DNA of 64,000 nt, from assembly GCA_949282265.1 (NCBI GenBank), contig CASDOZ010000008.1, positions 42,095 through 106,094 of the forward strand, given 5' to 3'. Every line of letters starts with the position of its first letter. Positions within the stretch are counted from its first letter, which is position 1. Shown in pieces: positions 38,646 to 49,327 of this stretch. Under the pieces are notes generated by a model, which was not told where the DNA came from, ran no database searches, and was given only the letters and a program-made list of their open reading frames with translations. This DNA comes from an uncultured Bacteroidales bacterium. Lineage in GTDB: Bacteria; Bacteroidota; Bacteroidia; Bacteroidales; Paludibacteraceae. The position numbers and the translations under genes were made by a program.

Positions 38646-39026
38646 TTACTTCGTTGCTTTCTTCTTGTTGGCAACTGTTTTCTTTTTACCTTTACGAGTA
38701 CGTGCATTGTTTTTCGTACTCTGACCGCGTACCGGCAAGCCGAGACGGTGACGTACACCACGGTAACAACCAATGTCCATCAGACGTTTGATGTTTAACT
38801 GCACTTCCGAACGCAAATCACCTTCCACCTTGTATTTGGCACTGATGATTTCACGGATCTTAGCTGCTTGGTCGTCAGTCCAATCCATTACTTTGATGTC
38901 ATAATCAACACCAGCTTCTTCCAAGATTTTTCTTGCACTACTGCGACCTATTCCGTAGATATAAGTCAATCCGACTTCCCCTCTCTTGTTCTGGGGCAAA
39001 TCTACTCCGACAATTCTTATAGCCAT
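38646..39026 (-). CDS. rpsM: 30S ribosomal protein S13
   Basis: This is a 126-residue head protein. It has [31 protein letters not shown] and the RNA-binding [20 protein letters not shown] segment, with a Lys-rich C-terminus. It follows rpmJ in the canonical infA-rpmJ-rpsM order. Confidence 0.98.
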   Translation of the reverse strand: MAIRIVGVDLPQNKRGEVGLTYIYGIGRSSARKILEEAGVDYDIKVMDWTDDQAAKIREIISAKYKVEGDLRSEVQLNIKRLMDIGCYRGVRHRLGLPVRGQSTKNNARTRKGKKKTVANKKKATK

Positions 39027-39054
39027 AAATTACTAATTACTTTAAGGTTTTACA

Positions 39055-39171
39055 TTAACCCTGACGTTGTTTAAACTTTGGATTCTTTTTGTTAATAACA
39101 TACAAGCGACCTTTTCTGCGCACTAATTTACATTCGGCGCTACGCTTTTTTACTGAAGCTCTTACTTTCAT
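39055..39171 (-). CDS. rpmJ: 50S ribosomal protein L36
   Basis: This is a 38-residue gene. The translated start is [20 protein letters not shown] and the end is NPKFKQRQG. Only one Cys remains, so this is the zinc-less (C-minus) form. It lies 46 bp after infA and 28 bp before rpsM. Confidence 0.96.
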   Translation of the reverse strand: MKVRASVKKRSAECKLVRRKGRLYVINKKNPKFKQRQG

Positions 39172-39217
39172 TTTCTATATTCTTTAGGGTTCCGATCGGC
39201 CAACACCGACTTCAAAA

Positions 39218-39436
39218 TTATTTATATCTAAACGAAATTCTTCCTTTTGACAAATCGTACGGCGACATTTCCACTTTCACCTTATCACCAGGCAGAATAC
39301 GGATATAATGCATACGCATTTTGCCAGAAATGTGGGCGGTGATGACATGCCCGTTCTCTAATTCCACGCGGAACATGGCGTTCGATAACGCCTCAATAAT
39401 CGTCCCGTCCTGTTCTATTGCCGTTTGTTTCGCCAT
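39218..39436 (-). CDS. infA: Translation initiation factor IF-1
   Basis: This is a 72-residue OB-fold factor that blocks the ribosomal A site during initiation. Typical sequence is [39 protein letters not shown] and [12 protein letters not shown]. It lies between map and rpmJ. Confidence 0.98.
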   Translation of the reverse strand: MAKQTAIEQDGTIIEALSNAMFRVELENGHVITAHISGKMRMHYIRILPGDKVKVEMSPYDLSKGRISFRYK

Positions 39437-39465
39437 AAATTTTATTCACATGTTTGTTGTTTTCC

Positions 39466-40260
39466 TTATACTTTTGAGTTCTTCGAGGTTTTCAAAACTT
39501 CTTCAATGTATTCGAAAGTGGACAAGATATCCGCTTTCCCTTTACGCACCGCTATCGACAATTCGTAATGAGCCGATGGTTTCCTGTCGACAGTCCGTGT
39601 CGTCCAACCATCATCTTCAAAATACAAATGCCGCCTTCCAAGGTTGATCATCGGCTCTATCGCCAACGTCATTCCGGATTTCAACACGATTCCATTTCCC
39701 CGACGGCCGTAATTCGGCACTTCCGGTGCTTCGTGCATATCTCGCCCGATACCATGTCCAACCATTTCACGAACAACCGAATAGCCACGTTCTTCACAAT
39801 AGCTTTGGATAGCATAGCCTATATCACCAATCCGATGACCGGCCGTAGCCTGCTCTATTCCTTTGTAAAGAGCTTCTTTCGTTGTCCGCAACAAAGCCAA
39901 CACTTCTGGGGCTACCTCACCTACACAAAATGTATAGGCCGAATCAGCATGAAAACCATTCTTATAAACCCCGCCATCGATAGAAACAATATCACCTTCT
40001 TTCAATATAACCTTATCGGAAGGAATACCATGTACAACCTGTTCATTTACTGAAGTACATATCGAATTCGGGTAGCCATCATAATTCAAAAAGCCAGGTT
40101 CTCCACCATTATCCTTTATAAATTCATAGGCTCGTTTATCAAGTTGCAAAGTCGTAACCCCCGGGGCTATCATTTTGGCAAGTTCTGCCAACGTCAATCC
40201 CAAAATGCGGTTACTCTCACGCAACAGCTCGATTTCCTCATCAGTTTTCAGAAAAATCAT
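39466..40260 (-). CDS. map: Methionine aminopeptidase, type I
   Basis: This is a 264-residue metalloenzyme that removes the N-terminal Met of new proteins. Metal ligands are visible in VSIDGGVYKNGFHADSAYTF (two Asp), GHGIGRDMHEAP (His) and the C-terminal Glu residues (AIEPM, DGWTTRTVDRKPSAHYEL). Its place between secY and infA is common in Bacteroidota. Confidence 0.97.
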   Translation of the reverse strand: MIFLKTDEEIELLRESNRILGLTLAELAKMIAPGVTTLQLDKRAYEFIKDNGGEPGFLNYDGYPNSICTSVNEQVVHGIPSDKVILKEGDIVSIDGGVYKNGFHADSAYTFCVGEVAPEVLALLRTTKEALYKGIEQATAGHRIGDIGYAIQSYCEERGYSVVREMVGHGIGRDMHEAPEVPNYGRRGNGIVLKSGMTLAIEPMINLGRRHLYFEDDGWTTRTVDRKPSAHYELSIAVRKGKADILSTFEYIEEVLKTSKNSKV

Positions 40261-40269
40261 CTTAACAGT

Positions 40270-41610
40270 TTAATAAGCCGACAAACCATGACGTCCCTTA
40301 ATCCTGCCGGATTTCAACAATCCATCATAATGGCGCATCAACAAATGGCTTTCAATCTGTTGCAAGGTATCAAGTACAACGCCAACTAAAATCAGCAAAG
40401 AGGTTCCACCAAAGAACTGCGCAAATTCATGGCTGATTCCCAACAAGGAAGCAAAAGCCGGAAGTATGGCCACGATAGCCAAGAAAATAGAGCCAGGCAA
40501 CGTAATACGCGACATGATCAAATCAATGTATTCAGCAGTCTTCTTGCCGGGTTTCACGCCCGGAATAAAACCGTTGTTGCGCTTCATATCCTCTGCCATT
40601 TGGGTCGGATTGATAATAATCGCCGTATAGAAGTACGTGAACGCGATAATCAGCAACGCAAATACAAAATTATACCAGAAACCAGTATTATCCATAAATG
40701 CGCTGATAAATCCTGCTGCACTTTCCGAATGTGAAAATCCTACCAACGTAATAGGAATAAACATAATAGCCTGAGCAAAAATGATAGGCATTACATTGGC
40801 TGCATTTACTTTCAAAGGAATATACTGACGAACACCACCATATTGTTTATTTCCGACAATGCGTTTTGCATACTGTACGGGAATCTTGCGTGTTCCTTGT
40901 ACCAACATAATTGATAAACCAATAACCACCAACAAGAAAACAATTTCGGCAAGGAACATAATCAAGCCTCCGCCCATATCCCCCAAACGGGATGTGAATT
41001 CCCTGATCAAGGCACCCGGGAGACGAGCTATGATACCGATAAGAATGATGAAGGAAATACCATTTCCAATACCCTTGTCGGTAATACGTTCACCCAACCA
41101 CATGACAAACATAGAACCAGCGCACAAAATAATGGTTGATGAGATCTTAAACCACCAATCAGTCGGCATAGCACCACCTGCCTGTGCCATCTGTACATTC
41201 AAGTTGATCAAATAAGAGGGTCCTTGAAGCAGAAGAATTAGAACTGTCAAATAGCGAGTCAACTGGTTCATTTTCCGACGGCCACTTTCGCCTTCACGCT
41301 GCATTTTCTGAAAATAAGGAACAGCAATCGTCAACAACTGAATCACAATGGAAGCCGAAATATAAGGCATAATACCCAATGCGAATATTGATGCGTTTGA
41401 AAACGCTCCTCCGGAGAACATGTCCAACAAAGCGAGCAAACCGCCTTCCGTCTGGGCACGCAATCCGGTCAATGCAGCCGGATCAATACCCGGAAGAACA
41501 ACAAATGAGCCAAAACGATATACCAACACGAATAACAAAGTCGTGAGCAACCGTTTACGCAAATCCTCGATCTTCCAGATATTTTGTATTGTTTCAATGA
41601 ACTTTTTCAT
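40270..41610 (-). CDS. secY: Protein translocase subunit SecY
   Basis: This is a 446-residue, ten-helix channel of the Sec translocon. It has LLFVLVYRFGSFVVLPGID at TM1, the plug region GLLALLDMFSGGAFSNASIF, and C-terminal loops GIPGVKPGKKTAEYID-like (NGFIPGVKPGKKTAEYI). It lies after rplO (4-bp gap) and before map (9-bp gap). Confidence 0.98.
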   Translation of the reverse strand: MKKFIETIQNIWKIEDLRKRLLTTLLFVLVYRFGSFVVLPGIDPAALTGLRAQTEGGLLALLDMFSGGAFSNASIFALGIMPYISASIVIQLLTIAVPYFQKMQREGESGRRKMNQLTRYLTVLILLLQGPSYLINLNVQMAQAGGAMPTDWWFKISSTIILCAGSMFVMWLGERITDKGIGNGISFIILIGIIARLPGALIREFTSRLGDMGGGLIMFLAEIVFLLVVIGLSIMLVQGTRKIPVQYAKRIVGNKQYGGVRQYIPLKVNAANVMPIIFAQAIMFIPITLVGFSHSESAAGFISAFMDNTGFWYNFVFALLIIAFTYFYTAIIINPTQMAEDMKRNNGFIPGVKPGKKTAEYIDLIMSRITLPGSIFLAIVAILPAFASLLGISHEFAQFFGGTSLLILVGVVLDTLQQIESHLLMRHYDGLLKSGRIKGRHGLSAY

Positions 41611-41614
41611 CGTT

Positions 41615-42061
41615 TTACAGTTTGATTACAGTTCCACCTAAAGCCGTAATGGCTTCTTCTGCCGCTTTGGAGAATGCATGTGCTTCCACATCCAATTTGG
41701 TCGTCAAAGTGCCCTTGGCAAGAATTTTCACCAATGTGTTTTTGGAAATAAAACCGGCTGCTTTGAGTTCATCCAAACCAATTTTGGAAAGTTTCTGATT
41801 GTCAGCCAACAACTGCAAAGTTTCCAAATTGATTGCTTTATATTCAACACGATTGATATTTTTGAAACCGTATTTTGGCAAACGACGTTGAATAGGCATC
41901 TGACCTCCTTCAAAACCGATTTTCTTCGAATAACCTGAACGTGATTTCGCACCTTTATGTCCACGGGTTGAAGTACCGCCCAAACCAGAACCGGCACCAC
42001 GGCCGATACGTTTGCCAACTTTTACGGAACCTGCCGCAGGCGTTAAATTATTTAATTCCAT
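41615..42061 (-). CDS. rplO: 50S ribosomal protein L15
   Basis: This is a 148-residue protein with the Gly-rich basic N-terminus (KRIGRGAGSGLGGTSTRGHKG) and EGGQMPIQRRLPKYGFKN. It lies between rpmD and secY. Confidence 0.98.
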   Translation of the reverse strand: MELNNLTPAAGSVKVGKRIGRGAGSGLGGTSTRGHKGAKSRSGYSKKIGFEGGQMPIQRRLPKYGFKNINRVEYKAINLETLQLLADNQKLSKIGLDELKAAGFISKNTLVKILAKGTLTTKLDVEAHAFSKAAEEAITALGGTVIKL

Positions 42062-42080
42062 AATTATTTAATGATTTAAC

Positions 42081-42120
42081 GGTCTCCGGCTGCCGCCACA
42101 CGGACAACAGGCCGGAAACC
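42081..42120 (-). promoter_or_regulatory. Intercistronic stem-loop between rpmD and rplO
   Basis: GGTTTCCGGC pairs with GCCGGAGACC (minus strand, one G-U) around a 20-nt loop, in the 68-bp gap between the two genes. No T-run follows, so it is not a standard terminator. It may be a processing or translation-control element (inference). Confidence 0.55.
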
Positions 42121-42129
42121 TTTTGTTAC

Positions 42130-42306
42130 TTACTCTACTACTTTTACCAAGTGTTTCACTTTATTGACCATTCCCAAGATTGCGGGAGTAGCTTCGTGTT
42201 CAACTACGGCATTCATTTTCTTCAAACCAAGTGCCGCCATTGTCAGTTTCTGGACTTTCGGGCAGTTGATAGTACTTTTGACTTGTTGTATCTTAATCGT
42301 AGCCAT
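42130..42306 (-). CDS. rpmD: 50S ribosomal protein L30
   Basis: This is a 58-residue protein with MATIKIQQVKSTINCPKVQK and MVNKVKHLVKVVE. I start at the Met at 42306, which matches family length; three codons upstream another Met exists. Confidence 0.96.
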   Translation of the reverse strand: MATIKIQQVKSTINCPKVQKLTMAALGLKKMNAVVEHEATPAILGMVNKVKHLVKVVE

Positions 42307-42319
42307 TTTCTTCAATAAA

Positions 42320-42838
42320 TTAACCGTTAAACACTTTACTCAACGAAACACCACGGTTTTGTGCCACCATGCGGGCGTCGCGCAATTCGCCAAGAGCCGC
42401 AAAAGTTGCTTTCACCAAGTTGTGGGGGTTCGATGAACCTTTTGATTTTGCCAACACGTCAGTAATACCGACGCTTTCCAGAACAGCACGCATGGCACCA
42501 CCGGCCTTAACTCCCGTACCATGGGAAGCTGGCTGCAAATAAACTTGAGCACCAGCAAACTTGGCCACCTGTTCGTGAGGAATCGTGCCTTCCAGAACCG
42601 GAACCCTGATCAGATTTTTCTTGGCTGCCTCAGTACCTTTCGCGATAGCTGCTGTCACTTCGCTGGCCTTGCCCAAGCCCCAGCCTACTATTCCATCTTC
42701 ATTACCGACAACGACGATAGCTGCAAAAGTCAGCGTACGTCCTCCCTTTGTAACTTTCGTTACACGGTTCACGGCTACCAACCGGTCTTTCAACTCAATA
42801 TCGTTGGTTGTTTTTACTCTATTAAATTTTGTCGTCAT
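42320..42838 (-). CDS. rpsE: 30S ribosomal protein S5
   Basis: This is a 172-residue protein with the N-terminal dsRNA-binding fold ([37 protein letters not shown]) and C-terminal [20 protein letters not shown]. It is the usual site of spectinomycin-resistance changes; the loop looks wild type (VTKGGR). Confidence 0.98.
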   Translation of the reverse strand: MTTKFNRVKTTNDIELKDRLVAVNRVTKVTKGGRTLTFAAIVVVGNEDGIVGWGLGKASEVTAAIAKGTEAAKKNLIRVPVLEGTIPHEQVAKFAGAQVYLQPASHGTGVKAGGAMRAVLESVGITDVLAKSKGSSNPHNLVKATFAALGELRDARMVAQNRGVSLSKVFNG

Positions 42839-42843
42839 ATCAA

Positions 42844-43188
42844 TTAAAATTTAAGACCGGCTTCGCGTGCAGCATCCGCCAATTGTTTAACTCTACCATG
42901 ATACAAATAACCGTTACGGTCGAACACGACTTCCGTAATGCCGGCTTCCTTGGCAGCCTGGGCAACCAATGCGCCGACTTTGGCAGCTTGTTCGGTCTTG
43001 GTCATTTTGTCCTTAATTTTCAACGAAGATGCAGCCGCCAATGTTTTGCCGTTTACGTCATCAATTAATTGAGCATAAATCTGACAATTGCTTCTGAACA
43101 CGGTCAAACGCGGTTTCTGTGCAGTACCCGAAACTTTGCTCCGGATATGTCTTTTGATTTTCAGTCTTCTTTCTATTTTAGCATTCAT
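42844..43188 (-). CDS. rplR: 50S ribosomal protein L18
   Basis: This is a 114-residue 5S rRNA-binding protein with [34 protein letters not shown] and [19 protein letters not shown]. It lies 5 bp before rpsE. Confidence 0.98.
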   Translation of the reverse strand: MNAKIERRLKIKRHIRSKVSGTAQKPRLTVFRSNCQIYAQLIDDVNGKTLAAASSLKIKDKMTKTEQAAKVGALVAQAAKEAGITEVVFDRNGYLYHGRVKQLADAAREAGLKF

Positions 43189-43209
43189 AATTGCACCAAT
43201 TTACGAAAA

Positions 43210-43761
43210 TTATTTAGCGGCCGACTTACCGGCTTTACGACGAAGTACTTCGCCTTGGAACTTGATACCTTTTCCTTTGTAAGGTTCCGGTTTGCGGAAC
43301 GAACGGATTTTTGCGCAAACCTGTCCGAGCAGCTGTTTGTCGCAACTCTCCAGAATAACCAACGGATTCTGGTTACGTTCGCTTTTTGTTTCCACCTTGA
43401 TTTCATTGGGCAAGCCCAAATAAATAGGGTGCGAGTAGCCTAACGAGAACTCGATAATCTGGCCTTGGTTCGATACACGGTAACCTACACCGACCAATTC
43501 AAGCACTCTTTTGTAACCTTCGGATACTCCAACAACCATATTGTGGATCAACGCACGATACAGACCGTGCATTGCACGACTTTCTTTTTCTTCATTGAAA
43601 CGAGTCACATGGCAAACGTTGCCTTCCACATTGACCGAAATCAACGGATTCACTGCTTGACTCAATTCTCCTTTCGGGCCTTTCACGGTAACTACGTTGT
43701 CCTTGACTGTAACGGTTACACCGGCCGGAATATGTATGGGTAATTTTCCTATTCTTGACAT
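43210..43761 (-). CDS. rplF: 50S ribosomal protein L6
   Basis: This is a 183-residue protein with MSRIGKLPIHIPAGVTV, the repeat-like VTVKGPKGELSQ, and the C-terminal PEPYKGKGIKFQGEVLRRKAG. I start at the Met at 43761; an open upstream extension overlaps rpsH and has no family similarity. Confidence 0.98.
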   Translation of the reverse strand: MSRIGKLPIHIPAGVTVTVKDNVVTVKGPKGELSQAVNPLISVNVEGNVCHVTRFNEEKESRAMHGLYRALIHNMVVGVSEGYKRVLELVGVGYRVSNQGQIIEFSLGYSHPIYLGLPNEIKVETKSERNQNPLVILESCDKQLLGQVCAKIRSFRKPEPYKGKGIKFQGEVLRRKAGKSAAK

Positions 43762-43778
43762 AGCGTTTTCCTCCCTTC

Positions 43779-44174
43779 TTAATATATGTAACAAAGTACT
43801 TCACCGCCGATTTTCAAGTCGGCCGCTTCCTTGTTGGTCATAACACCCTTTGATGTGGAAAGAATCGCAATACCCAATCCGTTCAACACGCGGGGCATTT
43901 CGCGATAACCGCAATATTGACGCAAACCGGGTGTCGATACCCTGATCAGTTTCTTAATCGAGTTAACCTTGTTAACCGGGTCATATTTCAGGGCAATTTT
44001 AATTGTGCCCTGCGGACCATCTTCGACCACTTTGTAATTCAAGATATAGCCTTTCTCAAGCAATATCCGGGTCATTTCTTTCTTCAAATTCGATGCGGGA
44101 ATTTCCACCACACGGTGTCCTGCCTTAATAGCGTTCCGCAATCGAGTCAGATAATCTGCTATTGGATCTGTCAT
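43779..44174 (-). CDS. rpsH: 30S ribosomal protein S8
   Basis: This is a 131-residue 16S rRNA-binding protein with MTDPIADYLTRLRNA, RVSTPGLRQYCGYREMPRVL and GIAILSTSKGVMTNKEA. In E. coli S8 is the spc operon autoregulator; whether it plays this role here is unknown. Confidence 0.98.
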   Translation of the reverse strand: MTDPIADYLTRLRNAIKAGHRVVEIPASNLKKEMTRILLEKGYILNYKVVEDGPQGTIKIALKYDPVNKVNSIKKLIRVSTPGLRQYCGYREMPRVLNGLGIAILSTSKGVMTNKEAADLKIGGEVLCYIY

Positions 44175-44244
44175 ATGAAAATGATTTAAATTAATCCCGC
44201 CTACCGGGACAATATTTAGTTAATAAAAATATCTGCGCAATAGT

Positions 44245-44514
44245 TTACCAGCTTGCTTTTCTTACTCCGGGAATCAGACCTTTTGATGCCATTTCGCGGA
44301 ACTGGATACGCGACAAGCCGAACTGGCGCATGTAGCCTTTCGGACGCCCCGTGATTTTGCAACGGTTATGCAAACGTACCGGAGATGCATTTTTCGGAAT
44401 GAGCTGCAGAGCTTCATAATTGCCTTCTTTGAGTAATTGAGCACGTTTGGCCGCATATTTGGCAACCATTTTAGCTCTTTTTACCTCACGGGCTTTCATT
44501 GATTCTTTTGCCAT
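44245..44514 (-). CDS. rpsN: 30S ribosomal protein S14, zinc-less form
   Basis: This is an 89-residue protein with the conserved [20 protein letters not shown] and [13 protein letters not shown]. It has only one Cys, so it is the long C-minus type rather than the ~61-residue zinc-binding type. Confidence 0.98.
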   Translation of the reverse strand: MAKESMKAREVKRAKMVAKYAAKRAQLLKEGNYEALQLIPKNASPVRLHNRCKITGRPKGYMRQFGLSRIQFREMASKGLIPGVRKASW

Positions 44515-44530
44515 ATTCTTTCCTCTTTAA

Positions 44531-45073
44531 TTATTTTTTGAACGGTAAGCCAAACTCTTTCAGCAATTTGAAACCTTCCTCATCGGTTTTTGCCGTAGTT
44601 ACGAACGTAATGTTCATACCAAGCAGTCTGGTTATGGTATCAATATTGATTTCCGGGAAAATGATTTGTTCTTGGATTCCAAGCGTATAGTTGCCGCGGC
44701 CATCCAACTTGCCTTCGATACCCTTGAAGTCACGGATACGGGGCAATGCCACACGGACCAGACGCTCCAAAAATTCATACATGCGGTCTCCACGCAAGGT
44801 TACACGTACGCCGACCGGCATTTTCTTACGCAACTTAAAGTTGGAGATATCTTTCCGGGATAGGGTCTGGACTGCTTTCTGGCCAGTAATAGCTGTCATT
44901 TCATTGATAGCCACTTCTATGATTTTCCTATCGGCAACAGCGATACCCAACCCTTGGTTGAGGACAATTTTTTCCAGTTTCGGGGCTTGCATGATGGTGC
45001 TGTACCCGAACTCTTTCATTAAGATAGGAACGATACGTTCTCTGTAATCTTGTTTTAAACTTGCTGTATTCAT
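44531..45073 (-). CDS. rplE: 50S ribosomal protein L5
   Basis: This is a 180-residue 5S rRNA-binding protein with [40 protein letters not shown], and [16 protein letters not shown]. The order rplX-rplE-rpsN is canonical. Confidence 0.98.
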   Translation of the reverse strand: MNTASLKQDYRERIVPILMKEFGYSTIMQAPKLEKIVLNQGLGIAVADRKIIEVAINEMTAITGQKAVQTLSRKDISNFKLRKKMPVGVRVTLRGDRMYEFLERLVRVALPRIRDFKGIEGKLDGRGNYTLGIQEQIIFPEINIDTITRLLGMNITFVTTAKTDEEGFKLLKEFGLPFKK

Positions 45074-45078
45074 TTCAA

Positions 45079-45390
45079 TTAAATTTCTTGACCGGTTTTC
45101 TTGGAAATACGCACCAGTTTTCCATCTTCATTCCGCTTGCGTCCTACGCGCACAGGAATCCCGTTTTCCACCGGATTAAGGTTGGAAATATGGATTGATG
45201 CTTCTTTCTTGACTATACCTCCTTGCGGGTTTTTCGCATTGGGTTTGGTGCTCCTGGAGACCATGTTTACACCTTCTACGATGGCGCGTTGCTTGTCCAC
45301 AATCACAGACAAGACACGTCCGGTTTTACCTTTGTCCACACCGGCATTTACGTAAACGGTATCACCCTTTTTAATATGCAATTTACTCAT
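45079..45390 (-). CDS. rplX: 50S ribosomal protein L24
   Basis: This is a 103-residue assembly-initiating protein. It has a KOW motif at the start ([20 protein letters not shown]) and [20 protein letters not shown]. It lies 5 bp before rplE. Confidence 0.98.
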   Translation of the reverse strand: MSKLHIKKGDTVYVNAGVDKGKTGRVLSVIVDKQRAIVEGVNMVSRSTKPNAKNPQGGIVKKEASIHISNLNPVENGIPVRVGRKRNEDGKLVRISKKTGQEI

Positions 45391-45412
45391 TTCTGTTCTT
45401 CTTTAAGAATGA

Positions 45413-45778
45413 TTAAAGCACTTCTGGTGCAAGCGATATGATTTTCATATTCGTAGCACGAAGTTCACGTGCCACGGGACCGAAAATACGGCTTCCTCTG
45501 ATTTCACCGGCATTGTTAAGCAATACACAGGCATTATCATCAAAACGGATATAAGATCCGTCCGGACGACGTACTTCTTTTTTTACACGAACCACCACGG
45601 CCTTTGACACGACACCTTTCTTCATGTCGCTCGAAGGAATCACGCTTTTTACGGCCACAACAATAATGTCGCCCAGCGAAGCGTAACGTTTTCCGGTTCC
45701 TCCTAATACGCGGATGCAGAGTGCTTCTTTGGCACCACTATTGTCCGCAACTGTGAGTCTCGTTTCTTGTTGTATCAT
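45413..45778 (-). CDS. rplN: 50S ribosomal protein L14
   Basis: This is a 121-residue protein with [18 protein letters not shown] and [20 protein letters not shown]. It is the binding partner of the RsfS factor encoded at 26073-26432. Confidence 0.98.
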   Translation of the reverse strand: MIQQETRLTVADNSGAKEALCIRVLGGTGKRYASLGDIIVVAVKSVIPSSDMKKGVVSKAVVVRVKKEVRRPDGSYIRFDDNACVLLNNAGEIRGSRIFGPVARELRATNMKIISLAPEVL

Positions 45779-45780
45779 AA

Positions 45781-46038
45781 TTACTTAACTCTTTCAACTA
45801 TTTCGGTTAATCTCCATCTTTTCGTTTTGCTCAACGGACGGGTTTCCATAATGCGTACGGTATCGCCGATATTGCATTCATTTTTCTCGTCGTGCGCATG
45901 ATATTTCTTTGTCTTATTTACGAACTTTCCGTAAATAGGGTGTTTCTCTTTCCATTTAACGGCTACCGTAATGGTCTTGTCCATCTTGTTACTGGAAACG
46001 ACACCCGTTCTTTCCTTTCTTAAATTTCTTGTTTCCAT
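45781..46038 (-). CDS. rpsQ: 30S ribosomal protein S17
   Basis: This is an 85-residue OB-fold protein with [39 protein letters not shown] and [11 protein letters not shown]. Only 2 bp separate it from rplN. Confidence 0.98.
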   Translation of the reverse strand: METRNLRKERTGVVSSNKMDKTITVAVKWKEKHPIYGKFVNKTKKYHAHDEKNECNIGDTVRIMETRPLSKTKRWRLTEIVERVK

Positions 46039-46051
46039 CAGGGTCTAAATT

Positions 46052-46246
46052 TTATTGATTGATTTCTCTCTGACGTAACTCTGTAGCAAGACGAGCGATT
46101 GTTTTGCGTGCCTCTTTAATCTGCATCGGATTGTCAAGCGGAGAAATAGCATGATTCAACTTCATACGGTTCAAGAGTTCCTTTTCCGTATCCAATCTTT
46201 CTTGAATCTCTTTGGTTGTCAGTTCTTTTATTTCGCGAGTTTTCAT
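46052..46246 (-). CDS. rpmC: 50S ribosomal protein L29
   Basis: This is a 64-residue two-helix protein near the exit tunnel. It has MKTREIKELTTKEIQERL and NPMQIKEARKTIARLATEL. Confidence 0.97.
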   Translation of the reverse strand: MKTREIKELTTKEIQERLDTEKELLNRMKLNHAISPLDNPMQIKEARKTIARLATELRQREINQ

Positions 46247-46260
46247 AATTCCACTACATT

Positions 46261-46686
46261 TTAAGAGTTCATATCATAATCGCGCCTAACCACAAATTTG
46301 GTTGTTACGGGTAATTTCTGTGCAGCCAAACGCAAGGCTTCCTTGGCTACGTTGAACGGAACGCCATCGATTTCTATGATCATGCGGCCAGGAGCCAACG
46401 GAACAACAAAACCTTCGGGCGCACCTTTACCTTTACCCATACGTACATCAGCCGGTTTCTTGGTTATCGGTTTGTCCGGGAACACACGAATCCAAACCTG
46501 GCCTTGTCTTTGCATATAACGGGTTACAGCTACACGGGCGGCCTCTATCTGGCGGCTGGTCAGCCAAATCGTTTGCAACGATTTGATACCGAACGAACCG
46601 AAAGCGAGCTGAGTCCCACGCTGTGCGTTACCCTTGATACGCCCTTTCTGCTGTCTCCTAAACTTTGTCTTTTTAGGTTGTAACAT
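46261..46686 (-). CDS. rplP: 50S ribosomal protein L16
   Basis: This is a 141-residue protein with [39 protein letters not shown] and the acetyl-tRNA-site segment [17 protein letters not shown]. It lies between rpsC and rpmC. Confidence 0.98.
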   Translation of the reverse strand: MLQPKKTKFRRQQKGRIKGNAQRGTQLAFGSFGIKSLQTIWLTSRQIEAARVAVTRYMQRQGQVWIRVFPDKPITKKPADVRMGKGKGAPEGFVVPLAPGRMIIEIDGVPFNVAKEALRLAAQKLPVTTKFVVRRDYDMNS

Positions 46687-46714
46687 ATCTACTAATGTCT
46701 AATTCGTTCAACAA

Positions 46715-47449
46715 TTATTTTTTACTTCTTTTCCTGAATCCTTTGTTATCGCCTTGACGACGTTCGCTCCGTTCCGGGCGGCCTTCGTTTTTAGCGGTTG
46801 CAAAAGAAGGGGCCAAATCTTTCTTGCCATAGATTTCACCACGGCAGATCCATACCTTGATACCAAGCAAGCCAACTTTGGTCAAAGCCTCGGCATGTGC
46901 ATAGTCGATATCGGCTCTGAGGGTGTGCAGAGGAGTACGTCCTTCCTTGTACATTTCGGAACGCGCAATTTCAGCACCGTTCAGACGGCCAGAAATTTGC
47001 ACTTTAATACCTTCTGCGCCCAAACGCATCGTGCCTGCAATGGCCATTTTGATAGCGCGACGGTATGCAATTTTGCCTTCCACCTGGCGGGCAATGTTGT
47101 TTGCCACAATCACAGCATCCAATTCAGGACGTTTCACTTCAAAAATGTTGATTTGGACATCTTTGTCAGTGATTTTCTTCAATTCCTCTTTCAATTTGTC
47201 AACTTCTTGTCCACCCTTTCCGATAATGATACCGGGGCGAGCAGTGCAGACAGTAATAGTTACAAGTTTAAGAGTACGTTCAATTACAATACGAGAAATA
47301 CTGGCTTTGGCAAGACGGGCATTCAAATACTTCCTGATTTTGCTATCTTCCAACAACGTATCTCCGTAATTCTTTCCGCCATACCAGTTGGAATCCCAAC
47401 CGCGTACAATGCCTAATCGATTACTAATCGGATTTATTTTCTGTCCCAT
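46715..47449 (-). CDS. rpsC: 30S ribosomal protein S3
   Basis: This is a 244-residue protein at the mRNA entry channel. It has a KH domain ([21 protein letters not shown]) and the C-terminal domain ([35 protein letters not shown]-like segment). The last ~25 residues form a basic, Arg/Lys/Asn-rich tail. Confidence 0.98.
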   Translation of the reverse strand: MGQKINPISNRLGIVRGWDSNWYGGKNYGDTLLEDSKIRKYLNARLAKASISRIVIERTLKLVTITVCTARPGIIIGKGGQEVDKLKEELKKITDKDVQINIFEVKRPELDAVIVANNIARQVEGKIAYRRAIKMAIAGTMRLGAEGIKVQISGRLNGAEIARSEMYKEGRTPLHTLRADIDYAHAEALTKVGLLGIKVWICRGEIYGKKDLAPSFATAKNEGRPERSERRQGDNKGFRKRSKK

Positions 47450-47450
47450 C

Positions 47451-47864
47451 TCAATTGTTCTGATTATCGTTAGTATTTTTCGTATCTACAAATAATGTAA
47501 CGTGATTGGAACGTTTGCGAATCCGGTAACCACGTCCTTGCGGGGCGGTACGCAGACGTTTCAGCATTGTAGCACCATCTACAAACACTTCACTTACATA
47601 TAAAGTTGCGCTATCTGCCTTTTGTTCGGTCTTGGTTTCCCAGTTCGCGATAGCAGATTTAAGCAATTTTTCCATTTTGATGGAAGCCTCCTTGGTCGAG
47701 AACTTCAATACGCCCAAAGCCCTGTTCACTTCCATCCCGCGAATCATGTCCGCTACCAAGCGCATTTTGCGCGGTGATGTCGGGATATTATTGAGCTTTG
47801 CAAAGTATTGGCTCTTGCGAGCTTCCTTTCTTGCATCGGCTGATATTTTTTTTCTAGCACCCAT
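47451..47864 (-). CDS. rplV: 50S ribosomal protein L22
   Basis: This is a 137-residue protein whose hairpin lines the exit tunnel. It has [20 protein letters not shown] and [20 protein letters not shown]. It is separated from rpsC by 1 bp. Confidence 0.98.
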   Translation of the reverse strand: MGARKKISADARKEARKSQYFAKLNNIPTSPRKMRLVADMIRGMEVNRALGVLKFSTKEASIKMEKLLKSAIANWETKTEQKADSATLYVSEVFVDGATMLKRLRTAPQGRGYRIRKRSNHVTLFVDTKNTNDNQNN

Positions 47865-47904
47865 TTTATTCTGTAATTTTTTATTTTTACTAAATTATAA
47901 TGGA

Positions 47905-48168
47905 TTATTTCTTGCCTGCATGTCCGCGGAAAATACGTGTCGGGGCAAACTCACCGAGCTTGTGTCCCACCATGTTTTCCGTAATATATACAGGAATGAA
48001 TTTGTTTCCATTGTGAACTGCAATCGTATGTCCCACAAAGTCAGGGGAAATCATCGAAGCGCGTGCCCAAGTCTTAACCACGGATTTTTTTCCGCTCTCA
48101 TTCATGGCCAGAACCTTTTGTTCCAGCTTGAGGTTAATATACGGTCCTTTTTTTAATGAACGGCTCAT
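47905..48168 (-). CDS. rpsS: 30S ribosomal protein S19
   Basis: This is an 87-residue protein with [39 protein letters not shown] and [17 protein letters not shown]. Confidence 0.98.
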   Translation of the reverse strand: MSRSLKKGPYINLKLEQKVLAMNESGKKSVVKTWARASMISPDFVGHTIAVHNGNKFIPVYITENMVGHKLGEFAPTRIFRGHAGKK

Positions 48169-48190
48169 ATTATTTACTTGTTTTTTCTAA

Positions 48191-49015
48191 TTATTTCTTT
48201 CTTCTTTCAATAATATACTGGCTTGACTGTTTTTTGGGCGCACGAGTCTTGTAACCCTTAGCCAACAAGCCTTTGCGTGAACGTGGATGTCCGCCAGAAG
48301 CGCGACCTTCGCCACCACCCATCGGGTGATCTACAGGGTTCATAACAACGCCTCTCACACGCGGACGACGTCCGAGCCATCTTGACCGACCAGCTTTTCC
48401 TGATTTCTCCAATGCATGGTCGGAATTACCTACGCTGCCGATAGTGGCCTTGCATGTGCAAAGCACTTTACGGATTTCACCCGAAGGCAATTTGATAATT
48501 GCATATTTGTCTTCTCTCGAAGTCAATTGTGCAAATGTGCCTGCCGAACGGACCATGGCCGCGCCTTGTCCCGGACGCAACTCAATATTATGAATCACCG
48601 TTCCGAGAGGAATGTCCTGCAAAAACAATGCATTACCAACTTCAGGTGCCGCACCAGCGCCCGACAAAATCGTTTGACCTACTTGCAATCCATTGGGAGC
48701 AAGAATATACCTTTTTTCACCGTCAGCATAAAATAACAACGCGATACGGGCCGAACGATTCGGATCGTATTCAATTGTCTTAACTGTTGCCGGTACACCG
48801 TCTTTGTTTCGTTTGAAATCAATTACTCTGTATTTCCGCTTGTGTCCGCCGCCAATATAACGCATGGTCATTTTACCGACATGGTTACGGCCACCTGTTT
48901 TGGTATAACCAACCACAAGGGATTTTTCTGGTGCGCTCGCTGTAATTGTATCGAACGTGCCAATAATCTTGTGTCTTTGCCCCGGTGTTGTGGGCTTTAG
49001 TTTACGTACAGCCAT
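48191..49015 (-). CDS. rplB: 50S ribosomal protein L2
   Basis: This is a 274-residue protein near the peptidyl-transferase centre. It has [20 protein letters not shown], the conserved [20 protein letters not shown] with the functional His, and a basic C-terminus. Confidence 0.98.
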   Translation of the reverse strand: MAVRKLKPTTPGQRHKIIGTFDTITASAPEKSLVVGYTKTGGRNHVGKMTMRYIGGGHKRKYRVIDFKRNKDGVPATVKTIEYDPNRSARIALLFYADGEKRYILAPNGLQVGQTILSGAGAAPEVGNALFLQDIPLGTVIHNIELRPGQGAAMVRSAGTFAQLTSREDKYAIIKLPSGEIRKVLCTCKATIGSVGNSDHALEKSGKAGRSRWLGRRPRVRGVVMNPVDHPMGGGEGRASGGHPRSRKGLLAKGYKTRAPKKQSSQYIIERRKK

Positions 49016-49023
49016 TTGTTTGC

Positions 49024-49314
49024 TTAAATATTACTATAAAAATCTATTTGATCACCTTCTTTCAGCGTAACGATAGCTTTCTTGTAAGCTCCCGCCTTGC
49101 CGCTAATGACACCGCTACGGGTGTAACGCGACTTAACCTTAGGGGCGGTAATTGATGTGTTCACATCGACTACCGTTACGTTGTACATTGCTTCTACCGC
49201 CTTTTTGATTTCAATCTTGTTGGCGGTTTTTTCTACCTGAAAACCGTAGCGGTTGAACTTTTCGCCAAGTCCGGTCATCTTCTCGGTAACGATTGGTTTT
49301 AATATAATTGCCAT
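49024..49314 (-). CDS. rplW: 50S ribosomal protein L23
   Basis: This is a 96-residue docking site for trigger factor and SRP. It has [20 protein letters not shown] and [19 protein letters not shown]. Confidence 0.98.
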   Translation of the reverse strand: MAIILKPIVTEKMTGLGEKFNRYGFQVEKTANKIEIKKAVEAMYNVTVVDVNTSITAPKVKSRYTRSGVISGKAGAYKKAIVTLKEGDQIDFYSNI

Positions 49315-49327
49315 TGTTATAACCTCC

